Of a stretch of DNA of 64,000 bases, positions 8,510-17,669 are shown in pieces (positions within the stretch are counted from its first letter, which is position 1; each line of letters begins with the position of its first letter). The notes below the pieces were generated by a model, which was not told the origin of the DNA, made no database searches, and was given only the letters and a program-made list of their open reading frames with translations. Origin of the DNA: CAZOAR01 sp964577985 (GTDB lineage Bacteria; Gemmatimonadota; CAZMKB01; CAZNLH01); assembly GCA_964577985.1 (NCBI GenBank), contig CAZOAR010000005.1, forward strand, positions 1-64,000. The letters are read 5' to 3'. The translations under genes were made by a program, and so were the position numbers.

Positions 8510-9665
8510 TTTTCCTTTCCATCATCTGTTTAAACCGCCCGAAGAGGTGAGATGCGTCGTGAGGGCCCGGCGAGGCCTCGGGATGATACTGGACCGAAAA
8601 TACAGGGAGAGACTCGTGGATCATTCCCTCTACGGTCCTGTCATTCAGATTGATATGAGACACCTTGAAACCCGTCTTGTCGAGAGAATCTTCCTCCACT
8701 GCAAATCCATGATTTTGACTCGTGATTTCTACCTTTCCGGTGTCAAGATCTTTCACAGGCTGATTCGCTCCCCTGTGACCGAACTTCAGTTTGAACGTCC
8801 TGCCTCCGGCGGCCAGAGCGAGGATCTGATGCCCGAGGCATATGCCAAACAGAGGAACCTCTGAGTTCATCAATCTCATGATGTTTTCCCGGACGCCACT
8901 CACCCCCTCGGGGTCTCCGGGGCCATTCGAGAGGAAAATACCTTGAGGATTCAAGGCAAGTACATCCTCAGCGCTCGTCGAGGCAGGAACAACTGTGACC
9001 CTGCATCCCGAACCCACGAGGAGTCTCAGTATATTCCTCTTTATCCCGAAGTCATAAGCCACTACGTGGTGTTTATCTCCGTTATCGACCGGTCGCGCAT
9101 CTGCAGCACATCCTATCCCGCCGGCATAGCAGTCGAAGAGTTCGTATGGTCCCTCCTGCCAGCCGTATCCCGCGCCGGTAGTCACCCCTCTTACCAGGTC
9201 GCGGCCTACCAGACCCGGGTACCGGTTGACCTTCTGCAGCAACGATTCCTCCTCGAAATCAACGGTGGAAATGATACCACGCATCGCTCCATGACGCCTT
9301 ATTCTCAGCACCAGCATGCGGGTGTCTATACCTTCTACCGCGATTATCCCGTTTTCGACGAGGTAATCGCCCAGGGAGCCCTGAGCCCTCCAGTTGCTCG
9401 GAGTTGAAGTGTACTCTCGAACGACAAACCCGTGCAGCCACAGACCTCCTGACTCTACATCAAAGGAATTCACACCGGTATTCCCGATCTGCGGGCAGGT
9501 CATTGCGACGATCTGTTCGGAATAAGACGGATCGGTCAGGATTTCCTGGTAACCCGTCAGGGAAGTATTGAAGACTACTTCACCACAAACCTCGCCTTCT
9601 GCCCCGAAAGACCGGCCACGAAACCGAGTTCCGTCTTCAAGGATGAGAATGCCTCTTGCAGCCAT
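8496..9665 (-). CDS. carA: Carbamoyl-phosphate synthase small (glutaminase) subunit
   Basis: A 389-residue glutamine amidotransferase subunit. The N-terminal CPSase_sm_chain domain begins MAARGILILEDGTRFRG, and the C-terminal class I GATase domain has the nucleophile Cys in LFGICLGHQ and the His-Glu pair in QYHPEASPG. It releases ammonia from glutamine and passes it to CarB. It is first in the carAB operon; a candidate promoter lies at 9709-9738. No PyrR-type attenuator or Arg box was evident in the 200-base upstream region. Confidence 0.98.
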   Translation of the reverse strand: MAARGILILEDGTRFRGRSFGAEGEVCGEVVFNTSLTGYQEILTDPSYSEQIVAMTCPQIGNTGVNSFDVESGGLWLHGFVVREYTSTPSNWRAQGSLGDYLVENGIIAVEGIDTRMLVLRIRRHGAMRGIISTVDFEEESLLQKVNRYPGLVGRDLVRGVTTGAGYGWQEGPYELFDCYAGGIGCAADARPVDNGDKHHVVAYDFGIKRNILRLLVGSGCRVTVVPASTSAEDVLALNPQGIFLSNGPGDPEGVSGVRENIMRLMNSEVPLFGICLGHQILALAAGGRTFKLKFGHRGANQPVKDLDTGKVEITSQNHGFAVEEDSLDKTGFKVSHINLNDRTVEGMIHESLPVFSVQYHPEASPGPHDASHLFGRFKQMMERKNASS

Positions 9666-9708
9666 GTTTCTATCCGCTCTCTTCAGCCGTTCTCGAACGC
9701 ATTTATCT

Positions 9709-9738
9709 ATACTAATCTACAACGGCATACAATATCAA
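9709..9738 (-). promoter_or_regulatory. Candidate carAB promoter
   Basis: On the minus strand, TTGATA (9733-9738) and TAGTAT (9709-9714) lie 18 bases apart, about 40 bases before the carA start. The match is weaker than for other promoters here. Confidence 0.4.
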
Positions 9739-9879
9739 TAGAAAAATCACGGTCTGACACAGGATGGGACCGTCGCAACCAGACGTAAGCATGTATCAGG
9801 CGACCGACATCGGAGGATATGATGCGGAAGATTCTTTCCTCTCACCGTGAGAGGTGTCATCGAGATTTGCGGTCTGGTC

Positions 9880-10443
9880 CTACCACCTGAAGAGGACGGA
9901 ATCGAAACTGTATCCTATCCCCATCACGAGGTTCTGTTGGTTTCGCAGGACGTTATCCGTCAGAAAGTTAGTATGATTGCGGTAGTCGATCCTCAAGTGC
10001 GTGGAAGACGTCAGGAGCAACTTCAAACCCACTCCCTGGTTAAGAGCTAAATTGGTTTCGTTATCACCGGGGTCGGTTTTCATCCTCCAACCCGCCCCCA
10101 CACTGAGATAAGGATAAAATCGGTTTGTAAACCTCAGGTTGGCGAAGATGTTCCCGAAATAGAGCATATACACAGAATCATGAACATCGGGCATGAAAGC
10201 GATTGTAGCCTCGAAGCCCCAGGAAGGCGCTATGTTATCCACAAGCGACAGGCCGAGCATCGTGAAACTCGCTTTCTCCTGAAAACTGACCACCGGTTCC
10301 TCCCATTCATGCACGCCGACCAGGTACGCACCGGCGAAGGGAAAAATACCGTTGAGTACGGATGATCCTTCACCCGCTCTCAGGTCAGACGTCACCGGTA
10401 AGAGCATCAACATAAACATGAACGCGCAGATCATTTTCTTCAT
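9880..10443 (-). CDS. Outer-membrane beta-barrel protein of unknown role
   Basis: A 187-residue protein with a signal peptide (MKKMICAFMFMLMLLPVTSDLRA) followed by alternating hydrophobic/polar strands separated by Gly/Asp/Asn turns. Segments such as FYPYLSVGAGWRMK and HLRIDYRNHTNFL are typical of the OmpA/outer-membrane beta-barrel superfamily. It ends in W after an aromatic FRW, a usual barrel-assembly signal. The start has an AGGAGGAAG site. It follows the DUF192 gene in the same orientation with a 76-base gap, so co-transcription with the Tad operon is possible but not shown. Confidence 0.75.
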   Translation of the reverse strand: MKKMICAFMFMLMLLPVTSDLRAGEGSSVLNGIFPFAGAYLVGVHEWEEPVVSFQEKASFTMLGLSLVDNIAPSWGFEATIAFMPDVHDSVYMLYFGNIFANLRFTNRFYPYLSVGAGWRMKTDPGDNETNLALNQGVGLKLLLTSSTHLRIDYRNHTNFLTDNVLRNQQNLVMGIGYSFDSVLFRW

Positions 10444-10519
10444 TTTGATCTTCCTCCTATTGCCGCAGGAAACCCGGTCGCCTCATTCAGGTGTTCCGCC
10501 ACCTCTTGACACGCCTTTT

Positions 10520-10876
10520 TCAATCCTCGCTCAGTCCGGCATCGATATCGATAATGTCACCCATACCGGTATTTGTATCATCAATGGATGAAGCCGGCAG
10601 CTCAATCGCTTGCCTGGCTCTCCAGAAGACACGCGTAAAACGAAAGGGGTCCACGCATTTCCTCAAGCCTACAACACGACTTCTCTTGTCCAGGAACAGG
10701 ACATCGATACTGAACTTCATGCCGACCGTGTGAATACTCGAACACGGCTCGATTACAAGAGCATCTCCTTTCCTCAGCTCGCTCCGTCCCAGAAGTCCCT
10801 TAAGCCTGCCGAAAAAAGTATTCGCCATTTCCACCCTGTCGGCAAGGACGGCTCCTTTTGTCAAGTTTCTTATCAT
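10520..10876 (-). CDS. DUF192 family protein
   Basis: A 118-residue protein with the DUF192 pattern: FFGRLKGLLGRSEL, ALVIEPCSSIHTVGMKFSIDVLFLD and RVVGLRKCVDPFRF. The conserved C-x-S-I-H-T-x-x-M core is complete. There is no signal peptide, unlike many secreted homologues. It starts 22 bases after tadC and is probably the last gene of the Tad transcript. DUF192 genes recur next to Tad loci in several phyla, but the molecular role is unknown. Confidence 0.88.
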   Translation of the reverse strand: MIRNLTKGAVLADRVEMANTFFGRLKGLLGRSELRKGDALVIEPCSSIHTVGMKFSIDVLFLDKRSRVVGLRKCVDPFRFTRVFWRARQAIELPASSIDDTNTGMGDIIDIDAGLSED

Positions 10877-10898
10877 TCATCATCCTCGGGCATGGACG

Positions 10899-11858
10899 TC
10901 AATGTCCGAAGGTCTTGAGCAGTTTCATGGCCTGCAGCACCGCCGGTCCCAGAACGACCACAAAAAGCGGTGGAAAGATAAAAAGAACCAGGGGGATGGC
11001 AAGCTTCACCCCCGCCTTATTTGCCTGTTCCTCGGCCTTCTGGCGAATCTTCGTCCGCAGAGTGTCTGAGTAAGCCCTCAGAACCTGGCCCAGGCTCGTC
11101 CCCAGGGTTTCCGATTGAATCAGCATGGTCAGTAGCGAGCGAAGTTCCCTGACTTCTGTCCTATTTCTCATATTCCTGTAGGCCTCCACTCTGGTGCTTC
11201 CCGCCTGAATCTCGTGATTCAGCAGTAGAAACTCCTCGGCAAGCACAATGTTTATGAAGCGGAGGTTCTCACCAACCTTGAGAAGGGCCACGTTCAGACC
11301 GAGCCCGGCTTCCAGACAGATCATCAACAGATCGATGGCGTCATGCACATTTCTTCTCACGGATTGATTCCGCCTCTTGATCTTCTGCCTTATAATCAGA
11401 CCATAGGAAAACCACGCCACCAGCAACGAGAATAATACGAGCATGACAAGCGTCCGCACTTCATATCCTCGAATTATCGAAAAGAAGATGGCAACAGTTG
11501 GAAAGGCAATGACAATAAGAGTGCGTATGCCCAGATAGATCCTGATCTGACTCGCACCCCTTATCCCTGCCTTGCTGAACTTATGCCTGGTGTCCTCCGT
11601 GAGTGCCTCGAAGCTCTTCACGGTCAACTTCGAGAGGACATCGGTCGCCTTAGCCCGGATCCTCTCAAGAATATTTTCGATCTCTTCTTCAGGCTGCTCG
11701 GGTCTTCTCAGCCTCTCGAAGAGGAGATCTCTCGAGGGCTGGTTCAGCCGCAGGAGCCTCTGCGTCGCGGGATTCATACGGTCCCTCAGATAGAAGAGGA
11801 TCAGCAGGCTGATGAATAGAAAAGCGAAAAAAATCAATGCTGACGTCAGATAGATCAC
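10899..11858 (-). CDS. tadC: Tad pilus inner-membrane platform protein TadC
   Basis: A 319-residue GspF-domain (T2SSF) protein with an N-terminal membrane segment (about 4-24), a central pair of helices (about 110-150) and a C-terminal segment (about 288-308). The T2SSF core spans DAIDLLMICLEAGLGLNVAL to the conserved SETLGTSLGQVLRAYSDTLR. With TadB it forms the membrane platform on which the ATPase TadA drives Flp pilus assembly. It follows tadB with six bases between them. Confidence 0.93.
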   Translation of the reverse strand: MIYLTSALIFFAFLFISLLILFYLRDRMNPATQRLLRLNQPSRDLLFERLRRPEQPEEEIENILERIRAKATDVLSKLTVKSFEALTEDTRHKFSKAGIRGASQIRIYLGIRTLIVIAFPTVAIFFSIIRGYEVRTLVMLVLFSLLVAWFSYGLIIRQKIKRRNQSVRRNVHDAIDLLMICLEAGLGLNVALLKVGENLRFINIVLAEEFLLLNHEIQAGSTRVEAYRNMRNRTEVRELRSLLTMLIQSETLGTSLGQVLRAYSDTLRTKIRQKAEEQANKAGVKLAIPLVLFIFPPLFVVVLGPAVLQAMKLLKTFGH

Positions 11859-11864
11859 AGTATG

Positions 11865-12824
11865 TTAGAACCCCCTGAAAGTCACGATTCTCCTGACCAG
11901 CAGGAACCCGATCATAAGAGAAGCAAGCGACAGTTTCATCATCTTCACACCGATCGGATGATGGAACAGAACGAGGAGATAGTCCCTGTTGATAATGAAC
12001 ATGATGAGCAGTATCGCCACCGGCAGCAAGGTAAGAACCGCACCCGTGAACCGGCCCTGCGCGGTAATCGCCTTCAGGTGTCCCTTCACCTTCTGTTTTT
12101 CCCTGATGGAGTTGCTGATCTTATCCAGGATTTCCGTGAGATTTCCACCGGTGTCCTTCTGGATCCTCACCGCAGTGACAAACAGGTTCAAATCCGGCAG
12201 GTCCACCTTCTCCATCATCTTGTCAAGGACCTCGAAGGTATCGAGACCGAGATCCATCTGTTCCACTGCCCTCTGAAATTCGCCGCCGACAGGGTCTTCC
12301 ATCTCTTCGGCAAGAATCTTGAATGATCCCGGAAGTGTGTAACCCGACCTTAAGCCACTGCTCATCAGGTCCAGGGCATCAGAGAACTGATCGAGAAACC
12401 TCTCTTTCCGTTTGCGGATGCGGCCTATGATGTAGAAGACAGGTATAAACCCGGTGAGCAGACCACCTGCCACGACCGCGAGCCCCGAAAAGCCGATTCT
12501 TGCCGAGATAAAAAGCCCGAGGAATGCAAGAAAGAGAGAGAAGAGAATGAACTCTCCCACCCGTATCCGGAGGTTCGCGCGATTCAGCAGATAGTTAATC
12601 GATCTGACCGAATGGAATTGATCCAGAAACTCATCAAGTGCGGGAATCTCGCTGAGAAGTTCATCGCGCAGAATGCTGGGAGCTACTTCCTCTTCTTCCA
12701 AGCCCCCCAATCTCTTCTCGATCCGCCGTTCCCTCTTTATCCAGCCCTTTTCCGGTATACTCGATATGGCCAGAAAAATGAAGAGCAAGGCCAGGAATAT
12801 GAGGATAAAGATGATTACAAGCAT
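11865..12824 (-). CDS. tadB: Tad pilus inner-membrane platform protein TadB
   Basis: A 319-residue paralogue of TadC. It has an N-terminal TM segment (LVIIFILIFLALLFIFLAI), a pair of helices around 95-135, the T2SSF signature DALDLMSSGLRSGYTLPGSF, and the second conserved region VRIQKDTGGNLTEILDKISN, followed by C-terminal TM segments. It partners TadC. The ORF lies nine bases downstream of tadA in the same transcript. Confidence 0.93.
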   Translation of the reverse strand: MLVIIFILIFLALLFIFLAISSIPEKGWIKRERRIEKRLGGLEEEEVAPSILRDELLSEIPALDEFLDQFHSVRSINYLLNRANLRIRVGEFILFSLFLAFLGLFISARIGFSGLAVVAGGLLTGFIPVFYIIGRIRKRKERFLDQFSDALDLMSSGLRSGYTLPGSFKILAEEMEDPVGGEFQRAVEQMDLGLDTFEVLDKMMEKVDLPDLNLFVTAVRIQKDTGGNLTEILDKISNSIREKQKVKGHLKAITAQGRFTGAVLTLLPVAILLIMFIINRDYLLVLFHHPIGVKMMKLSLASLMIGFLLVRRIVTFRGF

Positions 12825-12833
12825 CCGTCACCG

Positions 12834-14186
12834 TCAATTCTCAAAAACTGCGTCAGAGATCTTGATATCCGCCTTCTTGAGTTTGTCCATGAAGGCGGGC
12901 CTGACACCAGTGGCCTTGTATCGACCTATCACCCTCCCCCTGTCGTCCACCCCTACTCGCTCATAGACAAAGATATCCTGCATCGTGATCATATTCTTTT
13001 CCATCCCCACGATCTCGGTAATGTTGGCTATCCGTCGGCCTCCATCGCTCAGACGTACCGTGTGAATAATCAGGTCCACCGCCGAGCTGATCTGCTCCCT
13101 CATCGCCTGCTCGGGTAGATCGATGCCGGCCATAAGAATCATGTTCTCCAGCCTCTGAATGGCATCCCGTGGACTGTTGGCGTGCAGCGTGGAAATGGAT
13201 CCGTCATGCCCCGTGTTCATCGCCTGAAGCATGTCTATTACCTCATCACCGCGGACCTCTCCGATAACGATCCTGTCCGGCCTCATCCTGAGCGCGTTGA
13301 CGAGAAGATCCCTCTGTGTAACCCTCCCCTTTCCCTCGATGTTAGGAAGTCTGGTCTCAAGCCTGACAACGTGATCCTGCTGCAACTGAAGCTCCGCTGA
13401 ATCCTCGATCGTTACTATTCGTTCCCTCGCCGATATGTTGCTTGAAAGAACGTTCAGGAGCGTCGTCTTCCCTGAACCCGCGCCCCCGGTGATCACCAGA
13501 TTCAGGCGTGCCTTTACCACGCCTTTCAACAGCTCAAGTATTCCCGGAGTAAGTGTCTTGTACGATAAGAGATCCTTTGCCGTCAGCGGGTCAAGACCGA
13601 ACCGCCGAATCGACAGGACGGGGCCATCTATCGAGAGCGGGGGTATTATGACGTTGACCCTGGATCCATCGGGGAGTCTGGCGTCCACCATCGGAGCCGA
13701 TTCGTCTACCCTCCTGCCCACTTTTGACAGGATTCGTTCGATGATCTGCATGAGATGCGCATCATCCTTGAAAATCTGGGGATACTGCTCCAGAACGCCG
13801 AAACGCTCTATATAGACCTGTTGAGACGTGTTGATCAGGATATCATTAATATGAGGATCCTTGAGCAGGGGCTCCAGGGGACCAAACCCGAAGATCTCAT
13901 TCTCGACCTCTTCCATGATCTGGATTCGTTCCTTCTCGCTCAGAGGGAACGAGTCCTTCTTGACCAGATTCTTGATGATCGAGCGGATCTCGCCCTGAAG
14001 GACATCCCTGTCGAACTGATCGAGCGTGTCGAGATCCAGCTTCTCTACCAGTTGCCGATGGACCCGCGACTTGATTTCCTGGTAGATGACGAAGTTCTCC
14101 TTATACTCCTTGCCCTTCTTTGCAAGGAGTTCAGCCCGGGGGCTGGCCTCAAATGACGTCCTCCTCAGCCTGTCGTAGAGACTCAT
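12834..14186 (-). CDS. tadA: Tad pilus assembly ATPase TadA/CpaF
   Basis: A 450-residue type II/IV secretion ATPase. The N-terminal domain (about 1-150) has the conserved ILINTSQQVYIERFGVLE. The catalytic domain shows Walker A GGAGSGKTTLL, the Asp box IVTIEDSAELQ, Walker B RPDRIVIGEVRGDEVIDML and the His box STLHANSPRDA. It hydrolyses ATP to drive extension of Flp pili. The start overlaps the tadZ stop by one base, indicating coupled translation. Confidence 0.97.
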   Translation of the reverse strand: MSLYDRLRRTSFEASPRAELLAKKGKEYKENFVIYQEIKSRVHRQLVEKLDLDTLDQFDRDVLQGEIRSIIKNLVKKDSFPLSEKERIQIMEEVENEIFGFGPLEPLLKDPHINDILINTSQQVYIERFGVLEQYPQIFKDDAHLMQIIERILSKVGRRVDESAPMVDARLPDGSRVNVIIPPLSIDGPVLSIRRFGLDPLTAKDLLSYKTLTPGILELLKGVVKARLNLVITGGAGSGKTTLLNVLSSNISARERIVTIEDSAELQLQQDHVVRLETRLPNIEGKGRVTQRDLLVNALRMRPDRIVIGEVRGDEVIDMLQAMNTGHDGSISTLHANSPRDAIQRLENMILMAGIDLPEQAMREQISSAVDLIIHTVRLSDGGRRIANITEIVGMEKNMITMQDIFVYERVGVDDRGRVIGRYKATGVRPAFMDKLKKADIKISDAVFEN

Positions 14187-15385
14187 CAGCTCCTGCTCCT
14201 CTTCATCATGGAGAAAACCTTGCGGGCCAGTTTGCCGGAACGATGATTCGATCTGTTTTGATCGCCGGCTCCGGTCAGTCTCATTGCCAGCTCGTCGAAA
14301 TTACGCGTAATAGCAGACGACGGCGCAAGCCGCTGGATGGGAACCCCACCGTTTATGGCATTGATGACGGTCGAGTAATCATTAGGAATCTTCCAGTAGA
14401 TGGGAAACTTGAGGGCCGCCTCAAAGCGATTGGGATCTACCTCTTCTTCGGACATGAACCTGTTGATTACGAGTTTTATCTTGTCATCCTTGAAATTGAG
14501 CCGCCTGAAGATCTCCAGGCAACGTTGAGTGTTCCTGATCGTCGGAAGGTCGAGGACCGAGATCAGGAGGATTGAATCGGACATCTCCAGCGATTCAATA
14601 ATCACGTCATCAAAAGAATGGGTGGTGTCGATTACCACGTAGTCGAATGATTTCCTTATCATTTCGAGGATCTTGCTGACATGATCCGGAGTGATCATGT
14701 CCGATTCTTCCGCCATTCTTGGCTCTGTAAGACATTGGACGCCTGTCTCATGCTTGACCATGGACGACTCAATCAATTCATAATCCAGTTCCCGTATTCT
14801 GGAGGAAAGATCGGAAATGGTAAAAGCGGGGTGGAGATCGAGAAAAATCGAGATATCGCCGAACTGCAGATCGAGATCGATCAGGGCCACCGATTTCCTG
14901 CATTTGAGGGACAGGCTGACCGCGAGATTGACGGCAACAGTCGATTTCCCCAGCCCTCCCTTGTTACTGAAGACGGTAAATATCTTGCCTTCACCGTCCT
15001 GCTTATCATTCGCCAGTCTTGTGTCAGACTTATTGCGCTTTATCAGATTCTTGATCTCGTGAAGATCGAATGGCTCCTTCAGAAAGAACTTTGCTCCTGC
15101 GTGTGTAGCGCGAATAACGGTATCGGAGTCCAGGTTTTCTCCATATGCGCAGAAAGACGTCTGCTGGGGGGAATTACGGAACCTCTCTATCAGAGCGATA
15201 TTGTCATCTTTCCCGTTGCCTATTTCCACCAGAACCAGAGATGGAGATTTGTCTGATATGGCGGAATGGGCAGCCATGGAGTCATCCGAATCACCCACGA
15301 CTTCTGTCTCCTCAATATCCCTGAGAACAGACAGGAGATCGTGGAACTTATCGGGTGAGTTATAGAGAATAAATATTGATGTCAT
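14186..15385 (-). CDS. tadZ: Tad pilus polar-localisation ATPase TadZ/CpaE
   Basis: A 399-residue protein with an atypical receiver-like N-terminal domain (about 1-110) and a ParA/MinD-type ATPase domain with a deviant Walker A, VFSNKGGLGKSTVAVNLA. The ALIDLDLQFGD Walker A' motif and DYVVIDTTHSFDDV Walker B follow. The open frame extends 35 codons further upstream into tadG, but that extension is basic and unlike the family. The ATG at 15385 (MTSIFILYN) has a GGAG site seven bases away and is the likely start. It positions the Tad machinery in the cell. Confidence 0.93.
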   Translation of the reverse strand: MTSIFILYNSPDKFHDLLSVLRDIEETEVVGDSDDSMAAHSAISDKSPSLVLVEIGNGKDDNIALIERFRNSPQQTSFCAYGENLDSDTVIRATHAGAKFFLKEPFDLHEIKNLIKRNKSDTRLANDKQDGEGKIFTVFSNKGGLGKSTVAVNLAVSLSLKCRKSVALIDLDLQFGDISIFLDLHPAFTISDLSSRIRELDYELIESSMVKHETGVQCLTEPRMAEESDMITPDHVSKILEMIRKSFDYVVIDTTHSFDDVIIESLEMSDSILLISVLDLPTIRNTQRCLEIFRRLNFKDDKIKLVINRFMSEEEVDPNRFEAALKFPIYWKIPNDYSTVINAINGGVPIQRLAPSSAITRNFDELAMRLTGAGDQNRSNHRSGKLARKVFSMMKRSRS

Positions 15386-15416
15386 TTTGGACTCCAGTCG
15401 TTCACTATTACCCGTT

Positions 15417-16526
15417 TCAACGCGCCGGCCGCACCAGCCTTGCGCTCTTGACAAAAGAGAGGTTGTCGGCCGACGATGTCCCCCCACCATAGTTGAGGAT
15501 GTTAATCGGGATCGCTGTCACTGTCCCCGCAACATCATTCGTGCCTGTAATGAATACACTCATGATCTTAACCACAAGTTCACGTCGATTCGGGGAATGA
15601 ACAGGTACCTTAACGATGCGCGGACTCTCGAACAAAACGGGATAGCGTTCACTGGGTATCACCGTTCTTGTATCCTGATCCCACCGGGCGTTGGGGTCGT
15701 GGTTGATCCTGTTCTGCGCCTTGAGGTCCAGTATGCCATTCGCGTGGTTGGTAAGGGTGAGCACGGAACCTCTCCCGATCAGGAGGTTCCCGCTGTTGCA
15801 TGGGAATTCATCATTCCGATCCTCCTGCATCAATCCGACGTTGTAGCCCACTCCGTAAAGGGTGTTGAGTCGCGGCGCTTCTGCAATATTGTGGTAGCTG
15901 ACCGTTATCTCCCAATCGAGACCTGTTTCCCGACTCCCGTCGTATCCCGTTGTGAGAGGACTGTAGAAGTCAACGCCAGGGTCCCACGTCCTGTTACCGT
16001 TATTGTCAACGAATCTGTCCGTGAGCGTATACGGCATCACGCAATAGACGGCCGCAACCGATTCCAGTTTCGCGAGAGACTGGGTAGCCACAGAGATCGT
16101 GTCGACAGAGGGAAAGATGTTCGAGAAAAGCGGCTGCATCCGGTAGATACCCGTAAGGACCACGGTATCGGCCAACCCCCCTCCACCATCACGGATAGCA
16201 AGGGTCCACGGCCATGTAACATCTGAATCGCCCATGACGGGGTTGAAACGCAGCGCCCTCAGTACATATGGCCTGATGGAATCCTCGACGTTTGCTGTGG
16301 GCATTGAGATCATGGCAACAGCTCCGCGAAGCGCTGCCATGTCGAGCGCCTGCTGCAACTGGTTCCGTGCTGTAAACAGCATTGATGCGTCTATGGCCAG
16401 CCCCCCGAAGCCCAGAAGGACGAACATGCAGACCAGGACAAAGCCGATAACCTGCCCACGGTTCCTTTTCCTCCGGCGGGTTCCGCCGATATGCCTGACT
16501 GGACTGCCCATGATCAGAGATCTCAT
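15417..16526 (-). CDS. TadG-like pilus-assembly protein
   Basis: About 369 residues. The basic N-terminus (RRRKRNRGQVIG) leads into a TadE/G-type TM segment (FVLVCMFVLLGFGGLAID), followed by the MLFTARNQLQQALDMAALRGAVA helix typical of PF13400 TadG-like pseudopilins. The rest is a large extracytoplasmic region rich in Asp, Asn and beta structure. No von Willebrand MIDAS motif is obvious. The frame can start at GTG 16535, ATG 16526 (four-base ATGA overlap with cpaC) or ATG 16511; I prefer 16526 for the coupling. Confidence 0.82.
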   Translation of the reverse strand: MRSLIMGSPVRHIGGTRRRKRNRGQVIGFVLVCMFVLLGFGGLAIDASMLFTARNQLQQALDMAALRGAVAMISMPTANVEDSIRPYVLRALRFNPVMGDSDVTWPWTLAIRDGGGGLADTVVLTGIYRMQPLFSNIFPSVDTISVATQSLAKLESVAAVYCVMPYTLTDRFVDNNGNRTWDPGVDFYSPLTTGYDGSRETGLDWEITVSYHNIAEAPRLNTLYGVGYNVGLMQEDRNDEFPCNSGNLLIGRGSVLTLTNHANGILDLKAQNRINHDPNARWDQDTRTVIPSERYPVLFESPRIVKVPVHSPNRRELVVKIMSVFITGTNDVAGTVTAIPINILNYGGGTSSADNLSFVKSARLVRPAR

Positions 16527-17632
16527 TTCTCCCACTGATATACATCTGGTAGCTCCGGAGCTTCACCCGACCGATAGGCCTGGATAATATGTGGAGACAC
16601 CAGCATCAGCATTTCCGTCTCGTTCTGTTTGTAATTCGTACTCCTGAAAAGAGTCCCCAGTATCGGAATCTGGCCCAGGAGCGGAGTCCTGGAGATGGTC
16701 TCTACCAGTTCCCTCGAGATGAGCCCGCCAACGGCAATCGTCTCGCCATTTCCCATCTCGACCTGAACGTTCGCCCTGCGCGTGCGCAGCGCTGGAACGG
16801 TAAAGCCGCTCAAGGTGATTCCGCTTGTGAAATCGAGGCTACTTATTTCGGATGATATCCCCAGGTTGATGATCTGCGAATCAAGCACCGTCGGGAGGAA
16901 TTTCAGTTTGACTCCGAACTCCTTGAACTCAATAGTAACGGAGGAAACTCCGCCGATTCCTCCTGACTGGACCACAGGGATAGGAAACTCACCTCCTGAG
17001 AGGAAAGTGGCCTCTTCACCGCTGAGAGTCACGAGGTTTGGTTCGGCGAGAATCCTGATCAAGCCGTTCTGTTCGAGGGCTTTGATAACAGCAGCCATGT
17101 TGTTTCGAGGGTCGCTGAGGAATAGATCGACCTTCTCGGTCAAGTTGAGTGCGAACTTCTCCTTTCCATTGACCTCGTCCACCGAGGCCGATGATATGTG
17201 TTCCCCGAAGCTCCCCGCATGCACTTTGTCGTCCAGGGCGAAGAGATCAAATCCCAATTCATCGAGCGATGTGCGGTCGACCTCCGCGAACCTCACCTCA
17301 AGCATGACTTGTTTGTAGTCGCGGTTTGAGTGGACCTTGAGATCCAGAATCTTGACCTGTCGATCCTTCCCCCAGAGAATCAGAGAAGTCTCCCCGAGCT
17401 TCTTCCCGTTGATGAGCAGCTGCAGAGGTGAGATAACGATGACATCGGCGACTTCAGGCTGAGGAATAGACACCCTGTCAAGAGGAGAATCAAGGTTCAG
17501 GAGGGTCGAATGGCCAAGCCCCACCGCAACGTGGTTGGGCAGACCGCTCAGCAGAACAGGAAAGATCATGATAAAAAAGAGGGGTACGGAAAAAATCTTC
17601 AGAATACATCTTCGTAACTTGCGCCATATCAT
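16523..17632 (-). CDS. cpaC: Tad pilus secretin CpaC/RcpA
   Basis: The outer-membrane channel of the Tad system. An N-terminal signal segment (LFFIMIFPVLLSG) is followed by a pilus-formation N domain (HSTLLNLDSPLDRVSIPQPEVADV), then a secretin core with EVRFAEVDRTSLDELGFD, NGLIRILAEPNLVTLSGEEATFL and the GGEFPIPVVQ gate segment. The C-terminal part has AVGGLISRELVETISRTPLLG. The open frame reaches TTG 17683, but ATG 17632 has a GGAG site at the right distance and gives a normal signal peptide. It ends inside the tadG start region. Confidence 0.95.
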   Translation of the reverse strand: MIWRKLRRCILKIFSVPLFFIMIFPVLLSGLPNHVAVGLGHSTLLNLDSPLDRVSIPQPEVADVIVISPLQLLINGKKLGETSLILWGKDRQVKILDLKVHSNRDYKQVMLEVRFAEVDRTSLDELGFDLFALDDKVHAGSFGEHISSASVDEVNGKEKFALNLTEKVDLFLSDPRNNMAAVIKALEQNGLIRILAEPNLVTLSGEEATFLSGGEFPIPVVQSGGIGGVSSVTIEFKEFGVKLKFLPTVLDSQIINLGISSEISSLDFTSGITLSGFTVPALRTRRANVQVEMGNGETIAVGGLISRELVETISRTPLLGQIPILGTLFRSTNYKQNETEMLMLVSPHIIQAYRSGEAPELPDVYQWEK

Positions 17633-17669
17633 CGGCAATCTCCATAGTGTATGCTCTGTTCCCAGGTCT

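Noticed and set aside
15386..15490. 35-codon N-terminal extension of TadZ
   Set aside because: Lies inside tadG, is not family-like, and a good ribosome site precedes the internal ATG at 15385.
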